Below, piece after piece: positions 20,264 to 28,689 of a DNA stretch of 64,000 bases. The translations under genes and the position numbers were made by a program. The stretch is from contig NZ_JARDUB010000002.1 in NCBI RefSeq assembly GCF_029360665.1, positions 434,001 through 498,000 on the forward strand. The letters run 5' to 3'. The stretch's first letter is position 1; each line of letters starts with the position of its first letter. The stretch is from Eudoraea chungangensis. Lineage in GTDB: Bacteria > Bacteroidota > Bacteroidia > Flavobacteriales > Flavobacteriaceae. The notes below the pieces were generated by a model. The model had not been told where the DNA came from and did not search any database. It saw nothing but the letters and a program-made list of their open reading frames with translations.

Positions 20264-21295
20264 CTATTCTACCTTTGTAATTTGTTTGGTTGGATCATAA
20301 CCATCTGCTCCTTCACTGACCATTTTGCTAGGACCATAATGTCGTAATAAAACATTGAATTTACCTGTAGTATTACCTTCAGCAATAGGAATATTATTGG
20401 GTTCTCCCGGACATCCAAACCGCAGGGTATACGTGCCATCTGGATTTTTTACAGGATTCATTTCGCTAGATACGTTAGCAACATCGTTAAACATGCGCCC
20501 ATCCCCATTATACACGGTTGCAGACCAAAAGTATTTCGATTCCGGGTCAATGAATGTCATTTCATAACAGCCATCTGCCTCAAAATAAGGACTTGTTTGA
20601 TATATATTATCCTCTACCATGGCACCTCCCCAACCCCCTGCGGCACCAACGTAATTCATATATGGGGTCTGCCCACTTTCTTTATTGCCAAAAGCCTTAG
20701 ACTGGTCATAACCATCACTAAAATCTAAATTACCTGCTTCGTCTATTTCTTTAAACGATTTCATGTCCCACTCCTTAACTTTAAATGGCTTGGCACTTCC
20801 AGCTTCAATTACCAAATTTTCTCTAATATCACCCTCCAATGCCCGAACGATCACAAACGCATGACCTGTTTTGGCTGTTATTTTATGTCGTCCCGATCCA
20901 TATATCATTGGCTGGGTCTCGTGATTTTCATCCACTATCTGTGTGGTAACATATCTATTGGTTTCTGGAATTGTAACAAATACGCTGTCGCTAGACATGT
21001 CAATTACAGAGACAGAATAAGGCGTATCCCTGTTCATACGAACAACAAACTGTTCTTCTGGAATACTACTGGGTACTGGCATTGAAAAGAACTTATTTAT
21101 ACCACCTGTTTTTTTAAGGACGGCTGCTAATCGCATATTAGTATAAGCTTGCGGAAAATTTTCCTGAGTAACAATGGTTCCACTGTTTTCTATCTCATTT
21201 GGATTAGTCGGTATTTGGTCTGTTTTGTCCTTTTTTTTCGATTGACAAGAAATAATGGTACTTGTTATTAGGAGTGCGATTAAGAGTTTTTTCAT
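20264..21295 (-). CDS. DUF1254/DUF1214 domain lipoprotein
   Basis: A 343-residue lipoprotein with a signal ending in lipobox IISC (Cys17). The first half resembles DUF1254, including the segment with RMNRDTPYSVSVIDM, and the second half resembles DUF1214, with GRMFNDVANVSSEMNP and a C-terminal RHYGPSKM. The function of this domain pair is not established, although such proteins are widespread in soil and marine bacteria. It appears to belong to a leftward accessory run with the S33-like lipoprotein and the flavodoxin-like protein. The assignment is by motif memory only. Confidence 0.75.
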   Translation of the reverse strand: MKKLLIALLITSTIISCQSKKKDKTDQIPTNPNEIENSGTIVTQENFPQAYTNMRLAAVLKKTGGINKFFSMPVPSSIPEEQFVVRMNRDTPYSVSVIDMSSDSVFVTIPETNRYVTTQIVDENHETQPMIYGSGRHKITAKTGHAFVIVRALEGDIRENLVIEAGSAKPFKVKEWDMKSFKEIDEAGNLDFSDGYDQSKAFGNKESGQTPYMNYVGAAGGWGGAMVEDNIYQTSPYFEADGCYEMTFIDPESKYFWSATVYNGDGRMFNDVANVSSEMNPVKNPDGTYTLRFGCPGEPNNIPIAEGNTTGKFNVLLRHYGPSKMVSEGADGYDPTKQITKVE

Positions 21296-21479
21296 ATGAT
21301 TATTTTAATAAAGTATTCGTAAGCTTAATACTATTTCATTTTACTTTAACAAGATAGTATATAATGTTGAAATTGTATTCTATAAACCATATTTAACTTA
21401 GTAAAGTCTTTTCCAATTGGTTAATAATCATCTGCTACCTTATTCCCTTGGCATGAGAATCATGGTTTTATAAAATCTA

Positions 21480-22238
21480 CTATCGTTTATGCTCTGGGCT
21501 ATCAAATCCAGCCTTACATCCTGCGGCCCATTCATCTGGCTGATTGCCATGAGCGGGAATACCTCCCTGATCTTTTAGCATTCTTGCTAAATGAAGACAA
21601 TTCCAAACAAGAAAGGTAGTATTTCTATTGGTAAAGTCGTTCTCCGGCCCCCCTGAGCCTTCATCTCTATAAGACGGACCAGGTCCAGCCTCTCCCATCC
21701 AACCAGCATCGGCCTGCGGGGGAACAGTATAACCAATATGCGAAAGAGAAAACAAAATATTCATGGCGCAGTGTTTTACGCCATCCTCATTTCCTGTAAT
21801 CAAGGTTGCTCCTACCTTTCCATAGTCTCTGTATTGCCCTTTTTCATTAAACTGATGCGTATATCCGTACATACGTTCCAAAACCCTATTACAAACAGAG
21901 GATTTTTCTCCTAGCCAAACAGATGTACACAGAATTAAGATGTCACATGCATCTACCTCTTTTTGTAGTATGGGCCAATCGTCCCTATCCCATTCAGGGG
22001 TTTGGGACATGTCCATGCCCAAACCAGCAGGGAGTACATAATCTACTGGCCTTATTACTTTGGTGGTTGCTCCTGCAGCCTCAAAAACGCTCTGTGCTAT
22101 TTTTATCAAACCTTCCGTATGCGAAAGTACGGGTGTCCTATTCAGAGTACAATTGAGAAATAATACATTTAGATCCTCATAAGAAGCAGGAGGGTTTGTG
22201 CAGTGTTTTTCGGTAATTCTTTTAAGTTGTTCGGACAT
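21480..22238 (-). CDS. flavodoxin-family protein (NAD(P)H-dependent oxidoreductase-like)
   Basis: A 252-residue cytoplasmic protein with the beta-alpha-beta flavodoxin layout. It starts with the strand VLFLNCTLN and an SHTEGLIKIAQSVF helix, followed by CDILILCTSVWLGEKSS as the second FMN-contacting loop and GATLITGNEDG as the third. This pattern is typical of FMN-dependent NAD(P)H:quinone or iron-sulfur flavoprotein-like reductases. The C-terminal part is glycine- and proline-rich. The physiological substrate is unknown. It lies on the same strand as the DUF1254 gene with a 184-base gap, and I found no clear promoter. Confidence 0.8.
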   Translation of the reverse strand: MSEQLKRITEKHCTNPPASYEDLNVLFLNCTLNRTPVLSHTEGLIKIAQSVFEAAGATTKVIRPVDYVLPAGLGMDMSQTPEWDRDDWPILQKEVDACDILILCTSVWLGEKSSVCNRVLERMYGYTHQFNEKGQYRDYGKVGATLITGNEDGVKHCAMNILFSLSHIGYTVPPQADAGWMGEAGPGPSYRDEGSGGPENDFTNRNTTFLVWNCLHLARMLKDQGGIPAHGNQPDEWAAGCKAGFDSPEHKR

Positions 22239-22447
22239 TTGTTTTACATTAGATTGGAAAATAAGTTATTTATAAATCTCTATATGGTATCAGTCGGGCC
22301 TTTCCCATTTACTTTCAAAACTTCACAAGACTAAGGCTGCTAGGGTCGAGAAAAGGCTGTTAATAAAAACCCTCCTACCAATAGAAATTCTAATTTTTCT
22401 CCTATGATAGTATCTTAGTTTTAATAAAATAAATAAGTAGTCCTAGG

Positions 22448-25066
22448 CTATGCTTGTTTTTCTTTTTCTCTAAGTTCTTTAACTAATTCCAAAGCATCGG
22501 GTACCACATCACTACATAAAACAATCAAAGATCCTTTTTCGGCATTCGATACTGCATGTGTAATGGCGTCCCTCTCAGAAGGAATAATGGTAGTTTTCTT
22601 ATCGGGATGGTTCTTTTTAATTCCTACATCTAACATATTAATCAAATCTGTTTCCGATTTACCACGTAAGTTTTTGTCCTGTCTTATTATTATCTCATCG
22701 AACATCTCGGCTGCAATACTACCCATTTCATTGTTGTCTTCTTCTCTGCGATCTCCAATTCCGGCAATAATGCCAACTTTTACAGTCGCTTCAAGATTAT
22801 CTGTGAATTTTTGTAGCGCTCGCATTCCGGCTGGATTGTGTGCGTAATCTAAGAGAATATTAAAGTTATTGAATTTAAACAGGTTTAAACGCCCGGGAGT
22901 ACTTGAGGCAGAAGGGATAAAAGTTTCTAAAGCAGCCTTGGTGTCTTCGATACTAATACCCTGTATATTGGCTGCAATTACTGCTGGAAGTATGTTTTGG
23001 ATCATAAATCTAGCTTTTCCTCCATAGGTGAGAGGAATATTTTCCGCCTTCATTAGGCGCATTTTCCATACCCCTCTGCACAGTGTTACGAAGCCGTTCT
23101 CATAGACAGCAGTAATGCCTCCTATTCTCTGTAAGGCTTTAATTCTTGGATTGTTCTCATCCATTGAAAAAAGAGCCAGATTACAATCTATATTTCTTCG
23201 CATATCGTATACGAGGTCATCATCAGCATTTAAGATGGCATAACCATCTGGAAGAACTGTCTCTGGCACTACTGCCTTTACTTTGGCAAGTTGTTCAATC
23301 GTATGTATTCCTTTTAATCCTAGGTGATCTGCAGAGACATTCGTAACAATAGCAATATCACACTTTTTAAATCCAAGGCCAGCTCTTAATAGGCCTCCTC
23401 TGGCACATTCTAAAACCGCAAAATTTACTGTGGGATCTTTTAAAACAAATTCAGCGCTAGCCGGCCCTGTACAATCCCCTTTCATGAGCATGCGATTTTG
23501 TATATATACTCCGTCACTAGTGGTATATCCAACTCGCTTTCCATTCATTTTAGCAATATGTGCTATGAGTCTGCTGGTTGTAGTTTTTCCATTAGTTCCT
23601 GTAATAGCTACTATAGGTATTCTTCCGGTATCTCCTTTTTGAGGGAATAGCTTATCCACGACTGGGGCGGCTACATTTCTAGGTAGGCCAGAAGTAGGGG
23701 CCAGGTGCATTCTAAAGCCGGGGCCTGCATTAACTTCTAAAACGGCTCCACCGGTATCGGACAGTGGTTGACTAATATCGGTTGTCATTATATCGATACC
23801 ACATATGTCTAAGTCGATTATTTTCGAAATTCGTTCTGCCATAGACACATTGGCTGGGTGAACGATATCCGTAACATCTTCTGCTGTACCCCCAGTACTC
23901 AGGTTCGCTGTGTCTTTTAAGACTAGGATTTCACCATCCTTCAGCACCGATTGAAGCGTATATCCAGCATCTGCTATAATAGTTTTTGTTAAGTCATTAA
24001 TGGTAATCGCAGTAAGGACTTTCTCATGTCCATAGCCTCTTCTAGGATCTGAGTTAACCTCTTCGACCAATTCTTCAATAGTAGACTTGCCATCTCCAAT
24101 AACATGTGCCGGTGTTCTTTTAGCGGCCGCAACAAAGACGTTGTTTATTACCAGCAAACGATGATCTTCGCCGGTAATATATTTTTCTACGATAACCCTT
24201 CTAGATACTTCCTTAGCAGCCTTAAACCCTTCTAATGCTCCTTCATAGGTGTTAATATCCACTGTTATTCCCCTACCATGATTTCCGTCTATTGGTTTAA
24301 TTACCAAAGGGAAACCAACATATCTGCAGGCCTCTTTTAAACTACTTTCTCTACTGATAATATCCCCCCTAGGAACCTCCACCTCTGCTTGCTCGAGCAA
24401 AAATTTTGTATCTTCTTTATCACATGCCAATTCTACACCAATACTGCTTGTTTCACTAGTTACAGTGGCTTGTATCCTTTTTTGATTAGCCCCGTAACCC
24501 AATTGAACCAGGGAATATTTATTTAGTCGAATCCATGGGATTCCGCGGCTTTGGGCCTCCTCAACAATTGAGCCAGTGCTTGGACCCAGGCGTTCCGACT
24601 CTCTCAGTTCTCTCATTTTTTGGATGTCTTCTTCTAAAGCATATTCATCTCCAGAAATCAGAGCTTCACATATGCTAACTGCTGCTCTGGCGGCATACCT
24701 TCCAACAGACTCTTCGATATAAGAAAAGACTACACTGTAAACACCTTCTTCTCCGTAACCTCTTGTTCTTCCAAATCCGGTATCCATGCCGGCCAAGGTT
24801 TGGATTTCCAGAGCAATGTGTTCAATTACATGTCCCATCCAAGTGCCTTCATCTACGCGCATAAAAAAGCCTCCTTCACAACCCTCGCTGCATCGATGTG
24901 AATACATACTTGGAAACATTTCTTTTATTCGTTTAGAAAAGCCTTTTACCTTGTTGGTAGGCTTTTCTTCCATGTCCTCTAAATCAAGGACCATCACAAT
25001 TAATTTATGTCTTCGAATAGACCAATAATTTGGGCCTCTCATTGCATTTATTTCTCGGATCCTCAT
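22448..25066 (-). CDS. cphA: cyanophycin synthetase
   Basis: An 872-residue three-part enzyme that builds multi-L-arginyl-poly-L-aspartate from ATP, Asp and Arg. The N-terminal domain opens IREINAMRGPNYWS, a hallmark of CphA1. An ATP-grasp domain covers about residues 215-470, with GNHGRGI and EVNAGPGFRMH. A Mur-ligase-like domain follows, with P-loop GTNGKTT at 490-496 and DYAHNPAG near residue 745. An upstream in-frame ATG would add 36 residues, but family members start at the chosen ATG. Length is normal, so this is a complete CphA1-type enzyme. It diverges from cphB. Confidence 0.95.
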   Translation of the reverse strand: MRIREINAMRGPNYWSIRRHKLIVMVLDLEDMEEKPTNKVKGFSKRIKEMFPSMYSHRCSEGCEGGFFMRVDEGTWMGHVIEHIALEIQTLAGMDTGFGRTRGYGEEGVYSVVFSYIEESVGRYAARAAVSICEALISGDEYALEEDIQKMRELRESERLGPSTGSIVEEAQSRGIPWIRLNKYSLVQLGYGANQKRIQATVTSETSSIGVELACDKEDTKFLLEQAEVEVPRGDIISRESSLKEACRYVGFPLVIKPIDGNHGRGITVDINTYEGALEGFKAAKEVSRRVIVEKYITGEDHRLLVINNVFVAAAKRTPAHVIGDGKSTIEELVEEVNSDPRRGYGHEKVLTAITINDLTKTIIADAGYTLQSVLKDGEILVLKDTANLSTGGTAEDVTDIVHPANVSMAERISKIIDLDICGIDIMTTDISQPLSDTGGAVLEVNAGPGFRMHLAPTSGLPRNVAAPVVDKLFPQKGDTGRIPIVAITGTNGKTTTSRLIAHIAKMNGKRVGYTTSDGVYIQNRMLMKGDCTGPASAEFVLKDPTVNFAVLECARGGLLRAGLGFKKCDIAIVTNVSADHLGLKGIHTIEQLAKVKAVVPETVLPDGYAILNADDDLVYDMRRNIDCNLALFSMDENNPRIKALQRIGGITAVYENGFVTLCRGVWKMRLMKAENIPLTYGGKARFMIQNILPAVIAANIQGISIEDTKAALETFIPSASSTPGRLNLFKFNNFNILLDYAHNPAGMRALQKFTDNLEATVKVGIIAGIGDRREEDNNEMGSIAAEMFDEIIIRQDKNLRGKSETDLINMLDVGIKKNHPDKKTTIIPSERDAITHAVSNAEKGSLIVLCSDVVPDALELVKELREKEKQA

Positions 25067-25205
25067 AAGTTTGGTTTTTAATAGTTTTAGTTCTCGAAAA
25101 GAAAATTGTACGCTAAATGCCTGTGTATACGAGTATAGTTTATTCAGGCTGGTATATTGCCATACTAATTTCATAAATATATGACATTTTTTAGTACAAT
25201 AGCTT

Positions 25206-25213
25206 TATTTTTG
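25206..25213 (+). promoter_or_regulatory. putative -7 box for cphB
   Basis: TATTTTTG is a full match to TAnnTTTG, 18 bases before the chosen cphB ATG. It lies inside the longer open frame, which argues that the downstream ATG at 25232 is the real start. Confidence 0.5.
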
Positions 25214-25231
25214 CCTCTAGAAAATAGTAGT

Positions 25232-26095
25232 ATGGTAGCAAACGGAACACTGATTCCTATTGGTGGTAATGAGGACAAGGGTATAGAAAATGACGAACAG
25301 TTTACACTAGAATTTATTGAAGAAGGAATTCTGTCTAGAGTAGTAAAAGAGAGTGGAGGTACAGATGCTAATATTGTGGTTATACCAACGGCTTCAAGTA
25401 TACCAAGAGAGGTAAGTAATAATTATATTGATGCATTTAGAAAATTGGGTTGTTCCAATGTGCATATATTGGATATAAGAAGTAGGGAAGAGGCTAAACG
25501 TGAGGATAATTTAGACCTTATAAAAAATGCTAAATGTGTAATGTTTTCAGGAGGAGATCAGTCGAAAATCACGGAAAGAATTGGCAATACTCCCATACAC
25601 GAAACCTTGTTAAGGCGATATCAAGAGGATTATCTCGTTATTGCCGGCACCAGTGCAGGGGCTATGTGTATGTCTCGTGAAATGATATGTGGGGGCAGTA
25701 GTACAGAGTCTTTCATAAAAGGAGCGGTTAAGATGCATCTAGGAATGGATTTCATTCCAAAATTGATAATCGACTCTCATTTTATAAGGCGAGGCAGATT
25801 TGGCAGACTGGCGGAAGCTGTGGCCAGATATCCCAAATTAATAGGTGTAGGCTTGGCCGAAGATACCGGACTAGTAATTAAGGAAGGAACTACTTTTGAA
25901 GTAATAGGCTCTGGTATGGTTATTGTTTTTGATCCTCGTAAATTAAAACACAACAATCAAAGTGTTTTAAATGAGGGGACTCCCATGTCTTTGGTGAACA
26001 TGAAAACACATGTTTTAGCCAATGGTGATCGCTTTAATCTAAGAAAGGGAAGGGCTAAGGTATTACCTCTGGATGCTCCTTTTTTAACCTCTTAA
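25232..26095 (+). CDS. cphB: cyanophycinase
   Basis: A 287-residue serine exopeptidase of the S51 family that degrades cyanophycin to beta-Asp-Arg dipeptides. The N-terminal strand GTLIPIGGNEDKG is conserved in the family. The nucleophile is Ser141 in GTSAGAM, SGGDQ lies near residue 110, and His183 is in DSHF. There is no signal peptide, which fits an intracellular enzyme. An upstream ATG at 25181 is in frame but precedes a promoter-like box, so the ATG at 25232 is chosen. It is divergent from cphA, and its stop overlaps the stop of the isoaspartyl peptidase. Confidence 0.93.
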   Translation: MVANGTLIPIGGNEDKGIENDEQFTLEFIEEGILSRVVKESGGTDANIVVIPTASSIPREVSNNYIDAFRKLGCSNVHILDIRSREEAKREDNLDLIKNAKCVMFSGGDQSKITERIGNTPIHETLLRRYQEDYLVIAGTSAGAMCMSREMICGGSSTESFIKGAVKMHLGMDFIPKLIIDSHFIRRGRFGRLAEAVARYPKLIGVGLAEDTGLVIKEGTTFEVIGSGMVIVFDPRKLKHNNQSVLNEGTPMSLVNMKTHVLANGDRFNLRKGRAKVLPLDAPFLTS

Positions 26096-27024
26096 TTTTT
26101 GTAAATACTAATTTCTTCTTTTTGCTCAAAAGATTTGGAGGCCCTATACATACCCTCGGTATTAAAGGGCATAGCAATATTGGCATTTTTATCAACTGCA
26201 ATAAGGCCACCGTCTCCACCAACCGATAAGAGTCTTTCATGAATTACCAATTCTGTGGCCGCTTCAAGACTTAAACCTTTGTATTCCATTAAGCAGGATA
26301 CATCATATGCAACAACGGCTCTGATAAAAAACTCTCCACTGCCCGTACAAGAAATTGCACAAGTCTTATTATTTGCATAATTGCCTATTCCTATTAAGGA
26401 GCTATCACCAATTCTGCCATAACGTTTGTTGGTCATTCCTCCGGTGGAGGTAGCTGCGGCTAAATTTCCTTCAAAATCACATGCCACTGCACCCACGGTT
26501 CCAAATTTGGAGTCTTTTTTAAGGGAATGATCTAATTGAAAATTATCTGTACCCTTTAACTCCTGCCACTGGTTATATCGCAGAGAATCATAAAAATATT
26601 CGTCCCCTTCAAATTTATAATTTAGCTCTTTTGCAAACTGCATGGCTCCTTCACCAGCTAAAAAGACGTGTTCACTTTTTTGCATCACGTCTCTGGCCAG
26701 ACTTATCGGATTCCGAATACCACCGATTAAAGATATTGCCCCTGCACTTTTATCCCTTCCATCCATTATAGAGGCATCCATTTCATGCTTCCCAGAGGCG
26801 GTAAAAACACTTCCTTTACCCGCATTAAATAAAGGAGAATTCTCTAAATTTTTTACACTTTCTTCTACTGCATCAATAGAAGATCCGCCATTTTCAAGGA
26901 TCTTATAGCCCTTGTCTAAGGCAAAACGTAAGTCTTTTTTATATCTAGTTTCTAATTGGGGCGTCATCATTCCCTCTACTAGGGTTCCTGCGCCACCATG
27001 TATGGCTAAAGCAATTTTATGCAT
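26092..27024 (-). CDS. isoaspartyl peptidase/L-asparaginase (Ntn hydrolase)
   Basis: A 310-residue precursor of the plant-type asparaginase family, which cleaves itself before the nucleophilic Thr176 in FGTVGAV to give alpha and beta subunits. HGGAG at the N-terminus and TGGMTNKRYGRIGDS after the nucleophile are family signatures. These enzymes hydrolyse beta-aspartyl dipeptides. Next to cphA and cphB the obvious substrate is beta-Asp-Arg, the cyanophycinase product, which would complete recovery of Asp and Arg. No signal peptide is present. It overlaps the YpdA-like gene by 8 bases, so the two are co-transcribed. Confidence 0.92.
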   Translation of the reverse strand: MHKIALAIHGGAGTLVEGMMTPQLETRYKKDLRFALDKGYKILENGGSSIDAVEESVKNLENSPLFNAGKGSVFTASGKHEMDASIMDGRDKSAGAISLIGGIRNPISLARDVMQKSEHVFLAGEGAMQFAKELNYKFEGDEYFYDSLRYNQWQELKGTDNFQLDHSLKKDSKFGTVGAVACDFEGNLAAATSTGGMTNKRYGRIGDSSLIGIGNYANNKTCAISCTGSGEFFIRAVVAYDVSCLMEYKGLSLEAATELVIHERLLSVGGDGGLIAVDKNANIAMPFNTEGMYRASKSFEQKEEISIYKN

Positions 27025-28021
27025 TATCTGAAAGGGCTTTTTTGTTATTGCTTTTTTTGGTGGTGGAAATGATAGAGTCGACTATTATTTTTGCATGAAT
27101 TCTTGAATTTTCAATGAACCATTTATGTGTTTCCATTCCACCACAGATTACTCCAGCCAAGTACAAACCACTTATATTGGTTTCCATGGTATCAGGATTG
27201 TACGTGGGAAGTTTGTTAGCATCTTCGGATAAAGTAACTCCACTATTTTTTAGAAATTCAAAATTGGGCATATAACCGGTAAGGGCCAGAACAAAATCGT
27301 TCTCAAGGGTTATCTGTCCCTTGGGTGTTTGGATGATAATTTCTCCTGGATCAATTCGAACAACTTCACTGTGGTAATAAGCCTTAATACTACCTTCTTC
27401 AATTCTATTTAGAATGTCGGGTCTTACCCAATACTTGACTCTTTTACCTACTTCGCCCCCTCTTATTATTAAGGATACCTCGGCCCCTTTACGCCAGCAT
27501 TCAAGTGCCGCATCTATAGAAGAATTACTGGCTCCGATAACTGCTAATTTTTGTCCTGCATAATAATGAGGGTCCTTATAATAGTGGGAAACCTTAGCCA
27601 AACCTTCTCCGGGTACCTTAAGTAAATTAGGAAGATCATAGAAGCCGGTTGCAAGGACCACATTGTTGGCTCTATAAGAGTTTTTAGATGTTGTAATAAA
27701 AAAAAGCCCTTCTTCCTTCTTTACTTCTTCTACTTCTTCAAATAAATTTATTCGAAGATTATTAGAGGTAACAATTCTCCTATAGTATTCTAAGGCTTCA
27801 TTCCTCTTTGGTTTAGCTTCATTGCTAATAAATGGAATATTGTCTATTTCTAGCCTTTCAGAAGAAGAGAAGAATTGCATGTTTACCGGATAGTTAAAAA
27901 GAGAATTAACAATGGGTCCTTTTTCTATAATAATATAAGAAAGTCCCTTTTTCTGAGCCTCCAGGCCACAAGCTATTCCAATAGGCCCGCCTCCAACAAT
28001 CAATAAATCTATCCTATCCAT
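27017..28021 (-). CDS. YpdA-like FAD/NAD(P)-dependent oxidoreductase
   Basis: A 334-residue flavoprotein with two dinucleotide folds. GGGPIG at residues 10-15 binds FAD and GASNSS at 163-168 binds NAD(P)H; an ATGF segment is near residues 124-127. The layout matches YpdA/Bdr proteins, described as bacillithiol-disulfide reductases in Firmicutes. No CxxC redox motif is visible. At residue 14, where Firmicutes YpdA has the functional cysteine, this protein has isoleucine. The disulfide reductase name should therefore not be transferred without a test. It leads the transcript with the isoaspartyl peptidase. Confidence 0.82.
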   Translation of the reverse strand: MDRIDLLIVGGGPIGIACGLEAQKKGLSYIIIEKGPIVNSLFNYPVNMQFFSSSERLEIDNIPFISNEAKPKRNEALEYYRRIVTSNNLRINLFEEVEEVKKEEGLFFITTSKNSYRANNVVLATGFYDLPNLLKVPGEGLAKVSHYYKDPHYYAGQKLAVIGASNSSIDAALECWRKGAEVSLIIRGGEVGKRVKYWVRPDILNRIEEGSIKAYYHSEVVRIDPGEIIIQTPKGQITLENDFVLALTGYMPNFEFLKNSGVTLSEDANKLPTYNPDTMETNISGLYLAGVICGGMETHKWFIENSRIHAKIIVDSIISTTKKSNNKKALSDNA

Positions 28022-28066
28022 TTTATTCTCACTTTAAATGCCAACACCATATTTCTTTTAAAACCA

Positions 28067-28074
28067 CAAAACTA
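28067..28074 (-). promoter_or_regulatory. putative -7 box for the ypdA-like/isoaspartyl peptidase unit
   Basis: On the minus strand this reads TAGTTTTG, a match to TAnnTTTG, 45 bases before the YpdA-like start. No clear -33 element was found. Confidence 0.4.
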
Positions 28075-28194
28075 TGTAATTTATTACTATTAATGGGGTA
28101 ATACTTCCCATGAGAGCGAGATTGGTTGAAAGAAATATAAGAGCCTAAAAAAGAGAATTAACCACATAAAATAATTTAAATACTCGGAATTCAT

Positions 28195-28208
28195 ATGATT
28201 TTTATCAT
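28195..28208. promoter_or_regulatory. CRP/FNR-type palindrome upstream of the CBS gene
   Basis: A perfect palindrome, ATGAT-TTTT-ATCAT, with core TGAT-N4-ATCA. The consensus of CRP/FNR-family regulators is TTGAT-N4-ATCAA. It is centred about 62 bases before the CBS-protein ATG. The half-site match is good, but no regulator is encoded nearby, so this is a candidate site only. Confidence 0.45.
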
Positions 28209-28263
28209 TCTTTAAATCTTATAATTAAGAGAACTTTATGCTATAATTATTAAATACAATGTC

Positions 28264-28689
28264 ATGAATGTCCAAATAGAAGTTCCGGTTTCAAAGATAA
28301 TGTCAACTAATCTTATAACTCTAGAAGTAAATGAAGGTTTGGCCCAGGCCGAATATCTCTTTAAAAAGCATAAAATAAGACATATACCAGTATTAGAGAA
28401 AGGAAAACTAGTAGGTCTTTTAAGTATGAATGATTTATTGCGAATTAGCTTTGCAGATGGCGCCTACAGAGAAGAAGAAAATATTGCATCTTCTATTTAC
28501 GAAATGTTTACTATTCAACAACTTATGATTTGGCAGCTAGAGACAGTGACCTCAGATACCCCTGTTAAAGAGGTGGCTAGGATTTTGGTAAAAAGGGAGT
28601 ATCATTCCCTTCCCGTGGTTGATAATGGTGAATTAATGGGAATGGTTACCACCACAGATGTGATAAAATATCTTTTAAGTATTACTTAG
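28264..28689 (+). CDS. CBS-pair domain protein
   Basis: A 141-residue protein consisting of two CBS domains and little else. The first is at about residues 10-65 (MSTNLITLEVNEGLAQAEY, then HIPVLEKGKLVGLLSMNDLL). The second is at about 80-140 (VTSDTPVKEVARILVKREYHSLPVV, then LMGMVTTTDVIKYL). CBS pairs bind adenine nucleotides and sense energy state. As a stand-alone protein its partner is unknown. A FNR-like palindrome upstream suggests redox or oxygen control. Its end overlaps the convergent rpe gene by 8 bases. Confidence 0.9.
   Translation: MNVQIEVPVSKIMSTNLITLEVNEGLAQAEYLFKKHKIRHIPVLEKGKLVGLLSMNDLLRISFADGAYREEENIASSIYEMFTIQQLMIWQLETVTSDTPVKEVARILVKREYHSLPVVDNGELMGMVTTTDVIKYLLSIT

Noticed and set aside
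20355-21085. Plus-strand open frames of 70 and 74 codons inside the DUF1254 gene.
   Set aside because: They lie opposite a well-supported lipoprotein gene and have no independent support.
22239-22447. Possible terminator or small RNA between cphA and the flavodoxin-like gene.
   Set aside because: I found only weak, imperfect inverted repeats and no T tract in the leftward direction.
25067-25174. A longer N-terminus for cyanophycin synthetase (36 extra residues).
   Set aside because: The extra residues show no family similarity, and the conserved N-terminus IREINAMRGPNYWS begins right after the ATG at 25066.
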